64,000 nucleotides of DNA from the NCBI RefSeq assembly GCF_020229735.1, contig NZ_CP083455.1, positions 2,569,001 through 2,633,000 on the forward strand, read 5' to 3'. The translations under genes and the position numbers were made by a program. The notes below the pieces were generated by a model. It was not told the origin of the DNA. It ran no database searches and saw only the letters and a list, made by a program, of their open reading frames with translations. The DNA is from Deinococcus taeanensis. Lineage in GTDB: Bacteria > Deinococcota > Deinococci > Deinococcales > Deinococcaceae. This document shows, one piece after another, positions 31,150-43,799 of this stretch; within the stretch, counting starts at the first letter, position 1, and the number at the start of each line of letters is the position of its first letter.

Positions 31150-33412
31150 GGGTGGGGTCTGCTGGGAGGGTCAGATGAAAGGTGCTGCCCTGGTCCGGGA
31201 CAGAGTCGATCCAGATGCGGCCCCCGTGGTGCTCCACAATTTTACGGCAGATAGCGAGGCCCATACCGTTTCCGGCGTAACTCTCACGGTGGTGAAGCCG
31301 CTGAAAGATCTCGAACACCCGCGCGTGGTACTCCGGCGCAATGCCAACGCCGTTGTCCTGAACGGTCACGTGCACCATGCGGCCTTCGCGCCTGGAACGG
31401 ACCGTCACGCGGGCCGCCTCGCCGGGCCGGTGGAATTTCAGGCCGTTGCTGATCAGGTTGGTCAGCAGCTGCGTCAGCAGTGACGCCTGGCCGATCACGC
31501 GGTGCGGGGTGTCCCAGCTCAGTGGGCTGCCGCCTGCGGGCAGAACGCCCAGCACGTTCTGCGCCGCGGCCCGCAGCGTGTCATCGAGGGCAACGGAAAC
31601 CGGCGGCCTGTCCTGCCGGCCCAGGCGCGCGAAGCCCAGCAGGTCCTGGATCAGGCTGCGCATCCGTCCCACCGCCTCCTGCATGAACTCCAGGTACTGG
31701 TCGGCGCGGGGGTCCAGCTGCCCCCGGTAACGCCGGACGAGCAGGTCCGCGTAGCTGCCCACGGTGCGCAGCGGCTCCTGCAGGTCGTGACTGGCCACGT
31801 ACGCGAACTGCTCCAGGTCCTGGTTGCTGCGCTCCAGGTTGGCGATCATGCCCTGCAGCTGCTGCTGCGCCCGGAGACGCTCGGTGATGTCCTGCAGCAT
31901 CACCACGGCGCCACTTACCTCTCCCTTGTCGTTCAGGGTGGGGGTCACCACGTACGCCACGGGAACGGCGTGACCCTGCGCGTGCCACATCACGTCGCTC
32001 TCCACGCGGCGGGTCTGGCCGTCGCGCAGCGTCTGGTGAATGGGGCAGTCGCGCAGCGCGTAGGCCCGGCCGTCGGCGTGGTGGTGATGTACCAGATCGT
32101 GCTGGCTGTACCCGATCATGCGTTCCACGCTGTACCCCAGCATGCGGGCTGCGGCCGGGTTGGCGAAGGTGGTCACGCCACCTGGGTCCAGTCCGAAGAT
32201 GCCTTCGCCCGCGGCCGTGAGCAGCAGCGTACTGAAACGCGTCACCTGCGCGAGTTCCTGCGTGCGCGCCTGCACGCGTGCTTCAAGCTCGGTGTTCAGG
32301 GCGCGCAGGGCCTGCTCGGCCTCGCGGACGGCGCTGAGGTCGGTGTGCGTGCCGATCCATTCAGCCAGCTGACCGTGTTCGTCGAGAACCGGCACGGCGG
32401 AGGCCCGCATGGGCACAAAGGTGCCGTCGGCGCGGCGCAGGCGGTGTTCGGTGGTGTACAGGGTGCGGGCGTGCAGGGCGCGCTGCCAGGCCGCGACCGT
32501 GGCGGGCTGGTCGTCAGGGTGCACAGCATCCAGCCATCCGGACTGCCGGTACTCGTCTGGCCCCTGGCCGGTGAAGGCTTCCCACTGCGGCTGGGGCGGG
32601 CGGAGTTCACCGTTGGCCTGGGCACTCCAGACGATCTGGCTGGTGGCTTCCACCAGGGAGCGGAAACGCCGCTCACTGACGCGCATCTGCCCTTCAAGTG
32701 CCTGCCGTTCAGTGACGTCTGCGACTACAGTGGTCACCTGTTTGGGGCGCGCCATGCCGGGCGCGCGGCGCGGCACGGCCGTCACCTGCAGCCAGCGCCA
32801 TGAGTCGCTCGGCAGGTGGTAGATGCGCATGGGTACGTCGCGCACGGTCTGTCCGGTCTGCAGGGCCCTCGAGGAGGGGTAGGTGTCGTGGGTGAACGGC
32901 GTACCATCCGGATGAGTGGCACGCCAGCGGGCGTCTATGGAGCTTTGCCCGCTGAGCTGTTCGTCCGTGAGGCCCAGGATGGCAGGTGCCGCAGCGTTCA
33001 TGTGCAGGAGGCGGCCGTCCGGGTCCTGCACAGTCAGGCCCAGGCCCAGGTTATCCATGAGTTCCAGCGCGACTTCCAGTGGATCCCGCGCCATATGCAG
33101 GTGCAGCAGAACGCCGGAACCGGACGGCGCGGCAGTCAGCAGGCCCGGCGCGACTGTGTCCTGCATCTTCACCGTCACCTGCCGGACCTCCCCGGCCAGG
33201 GCGGCCTGCACCGCCTGCTGAATGGCGCCGACGCTGCCGGGGTCAAACAGCCCCTGCCACTCGCCTGCCGGAGAGCGCTGGTGCACGCGTTCCTGAGCGG
33301 CACGGTTCAGGGTGACCTGACCGTCGGCCGTCATGAACGCCACTGGGTCCGGCAGTGTTTCCAGCAACAGCTGGGCGTCCACGCCCGTAAACGCCGCAGG
33401 GGGCTGCGTCAC
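31133..33412 (-). CDS. Cytoplasmic PAS-domain sensor histidine kinase
   Basis: A 759-residue kinase without transmembrane helices. Four PAS-like domains lie at about residues 12-115, 116-240, 240-370 and 395-520. The dimerisation domain has the phospho-acceptor in FAYVASHDLQEPLRTVGSYA, a pattern shared with phytochrome-type kinases. The catalytic domain shows the N box (LTNLISNGLKFH), G1 (DNGVGI), F (VFEIFQRLH) and G2 (GNGMGLAI). The start is GTG 33412, five bases after the stop of the upstream OmpR-type regulator; downstream it overlaps the Rcp1-like gene. The three form one signalling operon; the stimulus is unknown and no chromophore Cys domain is seen. Confidence 0.9.
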   Translation of the reverse strand: MTQPPAAFTGVDAQLLLETLPDPVAFMTADGQVTLNRAAQERVHQRSPAGEWQGLFDPGSVGAIQQAVQAALAGEVRQVTVKMQDTVAPGLLTAAPSGSGVLLHLHMARDPLEVALELMDNLGLGLTVQDPDGRLLHMNAAAPAILGLTDEQLSGQSSIDARWRATHPDGTPFTHDTYPSSRALQTGQTVRDVPMRIYHLPSDSWRWLQVTAVPRRAPGMARPKQVTTVVADVTERQALEGQMRVSERRFRSLVEATSQIVWSAQANGELRPPQPQWEAFTGQGPDEYRQSGWLDAVHPDDQPATVAAWQRALHARTLYTTEHRLRRADGTFVPMRASAVPVLDEHGQLAEWIGTHTDLSAVREAEQALRALNTELEARVQARTQELAQVTRFSTLLLTAAGEGIFGLDPGGVTTFANPAAARMLGYSVERMIGYSQHDLVHHHHADGRAYALRDCPIHQTLRDGQTRRVESDVMWHAQGHAVPVAYVVTPTLNDKGEVSGAVVMLQDITERLRAQQQLQGMIANLERSNQDLEQFAYVASHDLQEPLRTVGSYADLLVRRYRGQLDPRADQYLEFMQEAVGRMRSLIQDLLGFARLGRQDRPPVSVALDDTLRAAAQNVLGVLPAGGSPLSWDTPHRVIGQASLLTQLLTNLISNGLKFHRPGEAARVTVRSRREGRMVHVTVQDNGVGIAPEYHARVFEIFQRLHHRESYAGNGMGLAICRKIVEHHGGRIWIDSVPDQGSTFHLTLPADPTHDPDH

Positions 33413-33417
33413 GCGCC

Positions 33418-34122
33418 TTAGCCGCGCAGGGCGTACCCGACGCCACGCACGGTGCGCAGCAGGCCGTAGCCGTCAAGATCACGCAGTTTGGCGCGCAGGT
33501 TCGCCATATGCACGTCCACCACGTTGCTGCCTTCAGGCAGGCGGCCCTGCCAGATGTCCTGACCGATTTCCTGGCGGGAGTACACGCGCCCCGGCTGGCG
33601 GATCAGGAGGGCCAGAATGTCGAACTCCTTGGGCGACAGGCGCAGCTCGTCGCCCTTGAAGGTCACGAGCCGCTTCTGCGGGTCCAGGGTCAGGTCACCC
33701 ATGGTGAGGCTTTCGGTGGTGCGCTGGCGCAGCTGGACCTTCACGCGCGCCAGCAGCTCATCCGGGTGGAACGGCTTGATCAGGTAGTCGTCTGCACCCA
33801 GGCCCAGCAGGCGCACCTTCTCCTCAACGGTGTCGCGGGCGGTCAGCACGATGATCGGCACGGCGCTGTTCTTGCGCAGGCGCTGCACGACGTCCCCGCC
33901 GTCAAAGTCCGGCAGGCCAAGGTCCAGCAGGATCAGGGTGGGCTGGTCTTCACGCGCCTTGATCAGGCCGTTCATGGCCGAGTCCGCGTGGTCTACCTCA
34001 AAGCCGGCGTCGGTCAGGTCCATGCGCAGGACATTGGCGATGTCCAGGTCGTCCTCGATGACAAGAATGCGTTGCGGGGTCACGTCACCGATCATACCGC
34101 CTGACTCCATGGAAACCTTCAT
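33418..34122 (-). CDS. drRRA: OmpR/PhoB-type response regulator, DrRRA-like
   Basis: A 234-residue two-domain regulator. The receiver has the acidic pair in VIEDDLDIANVLRM, phospho-acceptor Asp in LILLDLGLPDFDGG, Thr in IIVLTARD and Lys in YLIKPFHPDE. The C-terminal half is a winged-helix domain (LSPKEFDILALLIRQPG, SNVVDVHMANLRAKL). In D. radiodurans the regulator DrRRA (DR2418), needed for radiation resistance, adjoins RNase J (DR2417). The same pairing here supports orthology, although I could not align them. Start ATG 34122 has AGAAAGGA just upstream; later ATGs are possible. The kinase and Rcp1-like gene follow. Confidence 0.85.
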   Translation of the reverse strand: MKVSMESGGMIGDVTPQRILVIEDDLDIANVLRMDLTDAGFEVDHADSAMNGLIKAREDQPTLILLDLGLPDFDGGDVVQRLRKNSAVPIIVLTARDTVEEKVRLLGLGADDYLIKPFHPDELLARVKVQLRQRTTESLTMGDLTLDPQKRLVTFKGDELRLSPKEFDILALLIRQPGRVYSRQEIGQDIWQGRLPEGSNVVDVHMANLRAKLRDLDGYGLLRTVRGVGYALRG

Positions 34123-34343
34123 GATCCTTTCTTGATGCAATGTCCCTTGCAGCGCCGCAGCTGACCCATCATCCATTCACGGCCGGGCGACCGGGACGGC
34201 CGGTGTGCTACGTTAAACACACTTCGTCTCCCTCGCCCTTGCGACGGGACTCAGGCGACACAATCCATCCCGACTCAGGCCGCATTTCAGGCCCCGCCTT
34301 CTCTCACAACCTGCCCCAGCCGTGCAGGCCAACGGAGTTCCCT

Positions 34344-36017
34344 ATGACCAACCCCAGCAAGGCCCCCCGCCCCGAGGGCGCGGCCCCACACCTTGAAGTC
34401 ATCCCGCTCGGCGGGATGGGCGAGATAGGCAAGAACATCACCGCTTACCGCTACGGCGACGAGATCATGGTCGTCGACGCGGGCCTCGCCTTCCCTGAAA
34501 GCCACCAGATGGGCATCGACCTGATCATTCCGCGAATTGACTACCTGCAGCAGCACGCCGGCCTGATCAAGGGCTGGATTCTCACGCACGGGCACGAGGA
34601 CCACATCGGCGGCCTGCCGTACATCCTCCCGCGCCTGCCCCGCGTACCCGTCTACGGCGCCGGGCTGACCCTTGGCCTTGTGCGCGAGAAGCTCGCCGAG
34701 TTCGGCATCAAGGACGGCGAGGTGGACCTGCGCGAGGTGGGTCTGACCGACAAGGTCCGGATCGGCACGCACTTTCAGGTGGAGTTCATCCGCATGACGC
34801 ACTCCATTCCGGACAACGCCGGATACATTCTCACCACGCCGGCGGGCGTGGTGCTGCACACCGGGGACTTCAAACTTGACGAGGAACCCAGCGACGGCAA
34901 GGTCAGCGATCTCGCCCGCATCGAGCAGGCCGGCCGTGAGGGTGTACTGCTGCTCCTGAGTGACTCCACGAACGCCGAACGCCCCGGGCGCACGGTCAGT
35001 GAGGCGGAAGTGGCCCGCAACCTTGAGACCCTGATTGCCGGCCTGAAGGGCCGCGTGTTCATGACGACCTTCGCGTCGAACGTGCACCGCATTCAGAACG
35101 TGATCAACATCGCGCACCGTCAGCGCCGGCGCGTGGTCATGGAAGGGCGCAGCATGCTCAAGTACGCCCAGGTGGCCCAGACGCTGGGGTACATGGAGCT
35201 GCCTGAGCCGTTCCTGACCAACGATGAGGTGGGCGGCCTGCAGGACCAGCAGGTGCTGTACGTGTGCACCGGCAGCCAGGGCCAGCCCATGAGCGTTCTG
35301 TCGCGCCTGGCCTTCGGGAATCACGCGAAGATCGCGCTGCGCCGCGGCGACAGCGTCATCCTGTCCAGCAACCCCATTCCCGGGAATGAGGAAGCCGTGA
35401 ACCTTGTCATCAACCGCCTGTACGAGATCGGTGTGGACGTGTACTACCCGCCCGCGTACCGCGTGCACGCGTCCGGGCACGGCAGCCAGGAGGAACTCGC
35501 CACGGTCCTGAATCTCGCGCGGCCCAAGTACTTCCTGCCGTGGCACGGCGAACCCCGCCACCAGATCAATCACGCCCGCCTCGCCCAGACGCTGCCGCGG
35601 CCGCCCAAACGCACCCTGATCGCCAAGAACGGTGACGTGATCCGCCTCAGTCAGGATGACTTCAAGGTGACCGGGACCGTCCCGGCCGGCGCCGTGTACG
35701 TCGATGGCCTGGGCGTCGGCGACATCGGCGACGATGTGCTGCTCGACCGCGTGAACATGAGCCAGGAAGGCATCCTGATCATGACGGCCGTGCTGCACCC
35801 CACCCCGCATGTGGAGATCGTGTCGCGCGGATTCGTGCGGGCCAACCGGGAGCTTGACAACCAGATCCGCAAGGTCGCGCTGGAGGCCGTGGATCAGGGC
35901 ATGCGCGAGAAGAAACGTCTGGAAGACGTTCGTGACGACATGTATGGCGCGGTGCGCCGCTTCGTGCGCAAGGTCACGGGACGCAACCCCGTCCTGATTC
36001 CCCTGATCGTCGACTGA
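34344..36017 (+). CDS. rnj: Ribonuclease J
   Basis: A 557-residue metallo-beta-lactamase/beta-CASP nuclease with 5'-3' exonuclease and endonuclease activity in mRNA decay and rRNA processing. The zinc motif HGHEDH is residues 82-87. Further ligands and beta-CASP motifs appear in MTHSIPDNAGY, LHTGDFKLDEEP, LLSDSTNAERPG, TGSQGQPMS and HASGHGSQEELATVL. The last 100 residues form the C-terminal dimerisation domain. GGAG precedes the ATG by six bases; an upstream open frame to 34140 is unlikely to be translated. It is divergent from the DrRRA-like gene, 221 bases between starts. Confidence 0.95.
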   Translation: MTNPSKAPRPEGAAPHLEVIPLGGMGEIGKNITAYRYGDEIMVVDAGLAFPESHQMGIDLIIPRIDYLQQHAGLIKGWILTHGHEDHIGGLPYILPRLPRVPVYGAGLTLGLVREKLAEFGIKDGEVDLREVGLTDKVRIGTHFQVEFIRMTHSIPDNAGYILTTPAGVVLHTGDFKLDEEPSDGKVSDLARIEQAGREGVLLLLSDSTNAERPGRTVSEAEVARNLETLIAGLKGRVFMTTFASNVHRIQNVINIAHRQRRRVVMEGRSMLKYAQVAQTLGYMELPEPFLTNDEVGGLQDQQVLYVCTGSQGQPMSVLSRLAFGNHAKIALRRGDSVILSSNPIPGNEEAVNLVINRLYEIGVDVYYPPAYRVHASGHGSQEELATVLNLARPKYFLPWHGEPRHQINHARLAQTLPRPPKRTLIAKNGDVIRLSQDDFKVTGTVPAGAVYVDGLGVGDIGDDVLLDRVNMSQEGILIMTAVLHPTPHVEIVSRGFVRANRELDNQIRKVALEAVDQGMREKKRLEDVRDDMYGAVRRFVRKVTGRNPVLIPLIVD

Positions 36018-36038
36018 GCCGCCGCACCGCGGCACAGC

Positions 36039-36072
36039 GGAGGCGGCCGGGGGAGTTCCCCCGGCCGCCTCC
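36039..36072. terminator. Bidirectional terminator hairpin
   Basis: A 15-bp perfect stem (GGAGGCGGCCGGGGG with its complement), loop AGTT, between rnj and the convergent 60-residue gene. Confidence 0.8.
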
Positions 36073-36091
36073 GCGTGGTGCCCTGAGCGGC

Positions 36092-36274
36092 TCAGTCCTC
36101 GACGACGGTGGTGGTCGTGGTGGTCTGGACCTCCGTCTGCACGGGGGCGCGCACGGCCTCCTCCTCATGCACTTCGTGCCGTTCCTGGTGGGTGGCGGCG
36201 CCGGTGGCCGGGTCGCGGGTTTCGGTGACCTCCGTCACCTCGGAGCGCTTGGCAATGTCGTCTGATCCGTGCAT
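36092..36274 (-). CDS. Small charged hypothetical protein
   Basis: A 60-residue hydrophilic protein, rich in Glu, Thr, His and Val (for example ERHEVHEEEAVRAPVQTEVQ), ending in a poly-Thr/Val stretch TTTTTTVVED. It has no hydrophobic segment and is probably disordered. A strong ribosome site AGGAGGT lies four bases before the ATG, which supports real translation. It converges with rnj across a hairpin. No family recognised. Confidence 0.7.
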   Translation of the reverse strand: MHGSDDIAKRSEVTEVTETRDPATGAATHQERHEVHEEEAVRAPVQTEVQTTTTTTVVED

Positions 36275-36492
36275 GTTGACCTCCTGAAAAGGAACTTGAG
36301 GTCCTCAGCGTACTGCGCAGTGCGGGACCCACCTGCGCAGATAAACTCTTGCGTAAGCCTCCTGCCTGGCCGTTCCTCTGTGACGGACAGGGGGCGCCCT
36401 GACGGGGCGCAGCGCATCTGGCGGAGGGGGCCGGTGGCCCCGGGGGACGGGTGAAGTCAGGTTTGGCCTACGTTCAGTTTCCCGACCCGTGC

Positions 36493-36498
36493 GATAAT
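36493..36498 (+). promoter_or_regulatory. -10 box of the clpP-clpX operon
   Basis: GATAAT lies seven bases before the clpP ATG at 36506, the spacing of a leaderless start. Confidence 0.5.
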
Positions 36499-36505
36499 CG
36501 CCCCT

Positions 36506-38316
<1,811 letters not shown>

Positions 38317-38368
38317 GCAAAGCAATAGAGGTTACAGCACACCCCTGCGTGGCTCCCTAGAATTCAGG

Positions 38369-38387
38369 GACACCGTGCGGGGGTGTC
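38369..38387 (+). terminator. Hairpin after clpX
   Basis: GACACC pairs with GGTGTC across a 7-base loop, followed by TCTCTC, 52 bases past the clpX stop. Confidence 0.5.
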
Positions 38388-38406
38388 TCTCTCATCACCT
38401 CTGCGA

Positions 38407-38412
38407 TACACT
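38407..38412 (+). promoter_or_regulatory. Possible -10 box of lon
   Basis: TACACT lies 48 bases before the lon ATG. A ribosome site (AAGGAG) is present, so lon is expected to have an untranslated leader, unlike many genes here. Confidence 0.4.
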
Positions 38413-38460
38413 CAAGTATTCCCGCGTCCCCACCGGGGACCGCGGCCGCAAGGAGCAAGC

Positions 38461-40887
<2,427 letters not shown>

Positions 40888-40895
40888 TGCACACG

Positions 40896-40934
40896 GCGGG
40901 GGCGGTGAAGAGAACTTCTCTTCACCGCCCCCGC
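40896..40934. terminator. Bidirectional terminator hairpin
   Basis: A 17-bp perfect stem (GCGGGGGCGGTGAAGAG with its complement) and loop AACTT, between lon and the convergent DivIC-like gene. Confidence 0.85.
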
Positions 40935-40965
40935 TGCTGCCTGGCCCGGGCCGCGTCTGGCAGCC

Positions 40966-41343
40966 CTAGGGCACGCGCAGCGGGCGGCAGTTCTCGCCGG
41001 ACATGTCGGGCGCGTCGCTGGCGACGATCACCTGCTCCCCGGCCCCCACAAAGCCGCGGCAACGGGCCAGTTCCCGTAGGTGCGCCGGCTCCTGCGCGGC
41101 CCGGACGGCGTCCTGAAGGATTTTCACGTCGCGTTCCAGCGTAAGGATCTGCGCGCGGGTGGCCTGGGTCTCCTGGGTCCAGGTGATGGTGCGGTACAGG
41201 CTGTGGCCCAGCTGGAAGGTCAGCTGCACGATGCCCAGGCCCAGCAGGGCGCTGGCGATCATCATGGTCAGCGGCAGGCGTTGCAGCCGCCGCCACCCGC
41301 TGCGCCGCGCGGGCGGGAGGGGCGGGGGCGGCACGTCGGTCAC
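40966..41343 (-). CDS. FtsB/DivIC-like septum protein
   Basis: A 125-residue bitopic membrane protein. A short Pro/Arg-rich cytoplasmic end is followed by one transmembrane helix (MMIASALLGLGIVQLTFQLG), a coiled-coil segment (ETQATRAQILTLERDVKILQ) and a small terminal domain with ARCRGFVGAGEQVIV. This is the architecture of FtsB/DivIC-type cell-division proteins, which link the division complex to septal wall synthesis. GTG 41343 is chosen because a TATGCT box lies seven bases upstream; that box itself contains the ATG of a four-codon longer frame. It is divergent from the thioesterase gene. Confidence 0.75.
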   Translation of the reverse strand: MTDVPPPPLPPARRSGWRRLQRLPLTMMIASALLGLGIVQLTFQLGHSLYRTITWTQETQATRAQILTLERDVKILQDAVRAAQEPAHLRELARCRGFVGAGEQVIVASDAPDMSGENCRPLRVP

Positions 41344-41350
41344 GCCGCGC

Positions 41351-41356
41351 AGCATA
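41351..41356 (-). promoter_or_regulatory. -10 box of a leaderless promoter
   Basis: On the minus strand TATGCT lies seven bases before the GTG at 41343. Confidence 0.6.
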
Positions 41357-41392
41357 GCGTTCCCGCGCCGGGCATGGAGGGGTGGGTGGGAC

Positions 41393-41398
41393 TAGACT
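41393..41398 (+). promoter_or_regulatory. -10 box of a leaderless promoter
   Basis: TAGACT lies seven bases before the ATG at 41406; together with 41351-41356 it makes a compact divergent promoter pair. Confidence 0.6.
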
Positions 41399-41405
41399 GA
41401 ACGGC

Positions 41406-41861
41406 ATGACCGACCTGAGCGCCGTTCACGCCCCCGGCCAACCGTCGTCCCGCTTTCCGGCGCTGAACTGGGCAGACGCGTCGCGGACCATCATCCAGCT
41501 GAGGTACGGGGACCTGGACGCCATGGGGCACGTGAACAACGCCCGCTACGCGGAATTTCTGGAGGTGGGCCGCATGGCGCTTTCCCATGAGCTGGGCGCG
41601 GACGACGCAGATGACCGGTCCGTCCTGGCCCGCCTGGAGATCGATTACGTCCGCGAGATCCGCCAGGGGCAGGAGGTGGCCGTGGACACGCTGGTGGAAC
41701 GGGTGGGGCGCACCAGCTGGACGAGCGTGGCCTTGATTCTCGCCGACGGCATTCCGTGCGCGTTTGCGCGCTCGGTGCAGGTGAGGGTGGATGAGCAGGG
41801 GACGCCCCGCGCGCTGCCGGCGGCGTTCGCGGCCCAGGTGGCCCGCCGGAGTGTGCGCTGA
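41406..41861 (+). CDS. Acyl-CoA thioesterase (YbgC/4-hydroxybenzoyl type)
   Basis: A 151-residue hotdog-fold thioesterase. The signature DLDAMGHVNNARYAEFLEVGRM includes the catalytic Asp and the HVNN block of the YbgC/FadM/4-hydroxybenzoyl-CoA thioesterase group. It hydrolyses an acyl-CoA or acyl-ACP of unknown chain. The enzyme is cytoplasmic and usually tetrameric. ATG 41406 follows a -10 box by seven bases. The next small gene starts one base after its stop, so they form a two-gene unit. Confidence 0.9.
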   Translation: MTDLSAVHAPGQPSSRFPALNWADASRTIIQLRYGDLDAMGHVNNARYAEFLEVGRMALSHELGADDADDRSVLARLEIDYVREIRQGQEVAVDTLVERVGRTSWTSVALILADGIPCAFARSVQVRVDEQGTPRALPAAFAAQVARRSVR

Positions 41862-41862
41862 C

Positions 41863-42186
41863 ATGGCGGCGTTTGAGGACCGGGTGCTGTACCAGGGGGA
41901 CCCCTGGGTGCGGCTGGACACCCTGCCTCGCCTGCTGGCCGAGGGGTGGCGGCGGACCCTGACGGAGGGCGGCGTGGTGAGCGTGGTGCGCACGCCCTTT
42001 CAGTGGTCAATGGGCAGCCCGGTGATCGAGATTGAGACCGGGGGGTACATGGGGGACGTGGGCCTGTATGTGCCGGAGGTGCAGCTGCCTGAAGCGCTGG
42101 TTCTGCTGGGGCTGGAAGACGACGCGGACGCTGAGGGCGGCAATGGTGCAGAGGAGCAGTCCCCGCCGGGCGGGCAGGCACGCTAA
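41863..42186 (+). CDS. Hypothetical protein downstream of thioesterase
   Basis: A 107-residue soluble protein. It opens MAAFEDRVLYQGDPWVRLDT and has alternating hydrophobic strands (VVSVVRTPFQWSMGSPVIEI, GDVGLYVPEVQLPEALVLLG) and an acidic, Gly-rich tail. Its start lies one base after the thioesterase stop, implying coupled translation. No family recognised. The tail is probably disordered. Confidence 0.7.
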   Translation: MAAFEDRVLYQGDPWVRLDTLPRLLAEGWRRTLTEGGVVSVVRTPFQWSMGSPVIEIETGGYMGDVGLYVPEVQLPEALVLLGLEDDADAEGGNGAEEQSPPGGQAR

Positions 42187-42309
42187 AGTTCTTGGTGCAG
42201 AGTTGTTTGCCGTTTCCCCAACCGTGGGGGCGCTGCCGGTCCCGTCAGCCTGGAAGCGTTCCCAACACCGGGGGTTTGCCCCGGCCTTCCCTGACCCCCA
42301 GGAGACCCC

Positions 42310-43218
42310 ATGACCAACGCACCCATCCCTGAACCCCTCAGCATCGGCATTGACGTGGGCGGCACCAAAATCGCCAGCGGCGTCCTGCGCGGCGACGAGC
42401 TGCTCGACGCCCACGTGGTTCCCACCCCGGAAACCGGGTGGGAAACCGTACTGGACGCCATGGCCGGCGAGGTCCGCCGCCTGCAGGAACGCCACCCGGC
42501 CGCCCGCCTGATCGGCGTGGGCATTCCCGGGCCCCTCAATGCCGACCGCACGCGCGTGAAGTTCGCACCGAACATCTACGGCTTCACCGACGTCCCCCTC
42601 GTGGACGGCCTGCGCGACCGCCTGGGCCAGCGCGTGGTGCTGGAAAACGACGCGAAAGCCGCCGCCCTGGCCGAAGCACACCTGGGCGCGGCGCGCGGCG
42701 CGGAAAGCAGCATCTACGTGACCGTCAGTACGGGCATCGGGGCAGGAATCGTCCTGAACGGCCGCCTCTGGCGCGGCCGGCACGGCATTGCCGGAGAGAT
42801 CGGGCACATCACGGCGCTGCCGGGCGGTCCCGTGAGCGGCGCCGGACTGGACGGCGCGCTGGAGGCCGTGGCGAGCGGCACCGCCATCGCGCGGGACGCC
42901 AGCTTCGCCCTGAACCGTGACGTCAGCACCGCCGAAGCCTTCCAGCTGGCGCAGCAGGGCCACCCGGCCGCGCGGCGCGTGGTGGGCCAGGCCCTGCGGC
43001 ACATCGGCATTGCGCTGGCAGACCTGCAGAAAACCATTGACCCGGACGTGTTCGTGATCGGGGGCGGCGTGGCCAGCGTCGGCGACTACTTCTTCCACGG
43101 CGTGCAGGCGGCGGCGGACGAGTACGCGCAGGGCTTCGCGGCCGTCACGATCCGCCGCGCGCAGCTGGGCACGAACGCCGGTGTGATCGGCGCCGCCCTG
43201 GCCGCCCGGCACGGCTGA
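42310..43218 (+). CDS. ROK-family sugar kinase, probable glucokinase
   Basis: A 302-residue kinase predicted to phosphorylate glucose or a related sugar with ATP. The phosphate-binding motif DVGGTKIASG is at the N-terminus. The substrate block has GVGIPGPLN and ENDAKAAALAE with the catalytic Asp, then GIGAGIVLNGRLWRGRHGIAGEIGH. The usual zinc motif CxCGxxGCxE after GEIGH is replaced by a cysteine-free stretch (GGPVSGAGLDGALEAVASG), so this is a zinc-less ROK kinase. AGGAG precedes the ATG. An HD-domain gene follows 11 bases downstream. Confidence 0.88.
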   Translation: MTNAPIPEPLSIGIDVGGTKIASGVLRGDELLDAHVVPTPETGWETVLDAMAGEVRRLQERHPAARLIGVGIPGPLNADRTRVKFAPNIYGFTDVPLVDGLRDRLGQRVVLENDAKAAALAEAHLGAARGAESSIYVTVSTGIGAGIVLNGRLWRGRHGIAGEIGHITALPGGPVSGAGLDGALEAVASGTAIARDASFALNRDVSTAEAFQLAQQGHPAARRVVGQALRHIGIALADLQKTIDPDVFVIGGGVASVGDYFFHGVQAAADEYAQGFAAVTIRRAQLGTNAGVIGAALAARHG

Positions 43219-43229
43219 GCCTCCCAGGC

Positions 43230-43799
43230 ATGGCGGCCCTGACTGCAGCGGCCGAGGCCTTTGCCCGGCCCTGGTACGCTGAGGCCGGGCGGACCTACCA
43301 CACGGCCGAGCACGTGCAGGCCATGCTCGGGGCGCTGCGGTCGCGCGGCGTGCTCACGGCGCCGCTGGAACTGGCGGCCTGGGGGCATGATCTGATCTAC
43401 GACCCGCGCGCCGCGGACAACGAGGCGCGCAGCGCGGCCGTGTTCTGCGCGTGGCTGGCCGCCCAGGGTGCCCCCCCTGCCCTGAGCGCCCAGGTGCACG
43501 CCCTGATTCTCGCCACCCGGCACGCCGAGCCGCCTGCCACCCGTGAGGAGGCGCTGTTCGTGGATGCCGACCTGGCCGTCCTGGGGGCCGACCCCGCGAC
43601 CTTCGCCGCGTACGACCACGCCATCCGCGCCGAGTACGCTCATGTTCCTGACGGCGCCTACCGCATCGGGCGGAGCGCCGTGCTGCGGCACTTCCTGGAA
43701 CGCCAGCCGCTGTACACCACCCCGGAATTCGCGGCTCTGGACGCACCGGCGCGGGTCAATCTGCGCCGGGCGCTGGCCCGGCTGGCCCCTGCGGACTGA
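43230..43799 (+). CDS. HD-superfamily metal-dependent phosphohydrolase
   Basis: A 189-residue cytoplasmic protein like the COG4339 type of predicted HD hydrolases. Metal ligands are in RTYHTAEHVQAM, AAWGHDLIYDP (the HD pair) and FVDADLAVLGAD. The substrate is unknown. It follows the ROK kinase closely and is probably co-transcribed with it. Its last 44 bases overlap the end of the convergent CoA-transferase gene, so both C-termini are encoded on opposite strands of the same DNA. Confidence 0.85.
   Translation: MAALTAAAEAFARPWYAEAGRTYHTAEHVQAMLGALRSRGVLTAPLELAAWGHDLIYDPRAADNEARSAAVFCAWLAAQGAPPALSAQVHALILATRHAEPPATREEALFVDADLAVLGADPATFAAYDHAIRAEYAHVPDGAYRIGRSAVLRHFLERQPLYTTPEFAALDAPARVNLRRALARLAPAD

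Noticed and set aside
34203..34222. GTGTG-N10-CACAC as an operator between the DrRRA-like gene and rnj
   Set aside because: Five-base arms with a ten-base gap are too short to distinguish from chance, and no second copy was seen.
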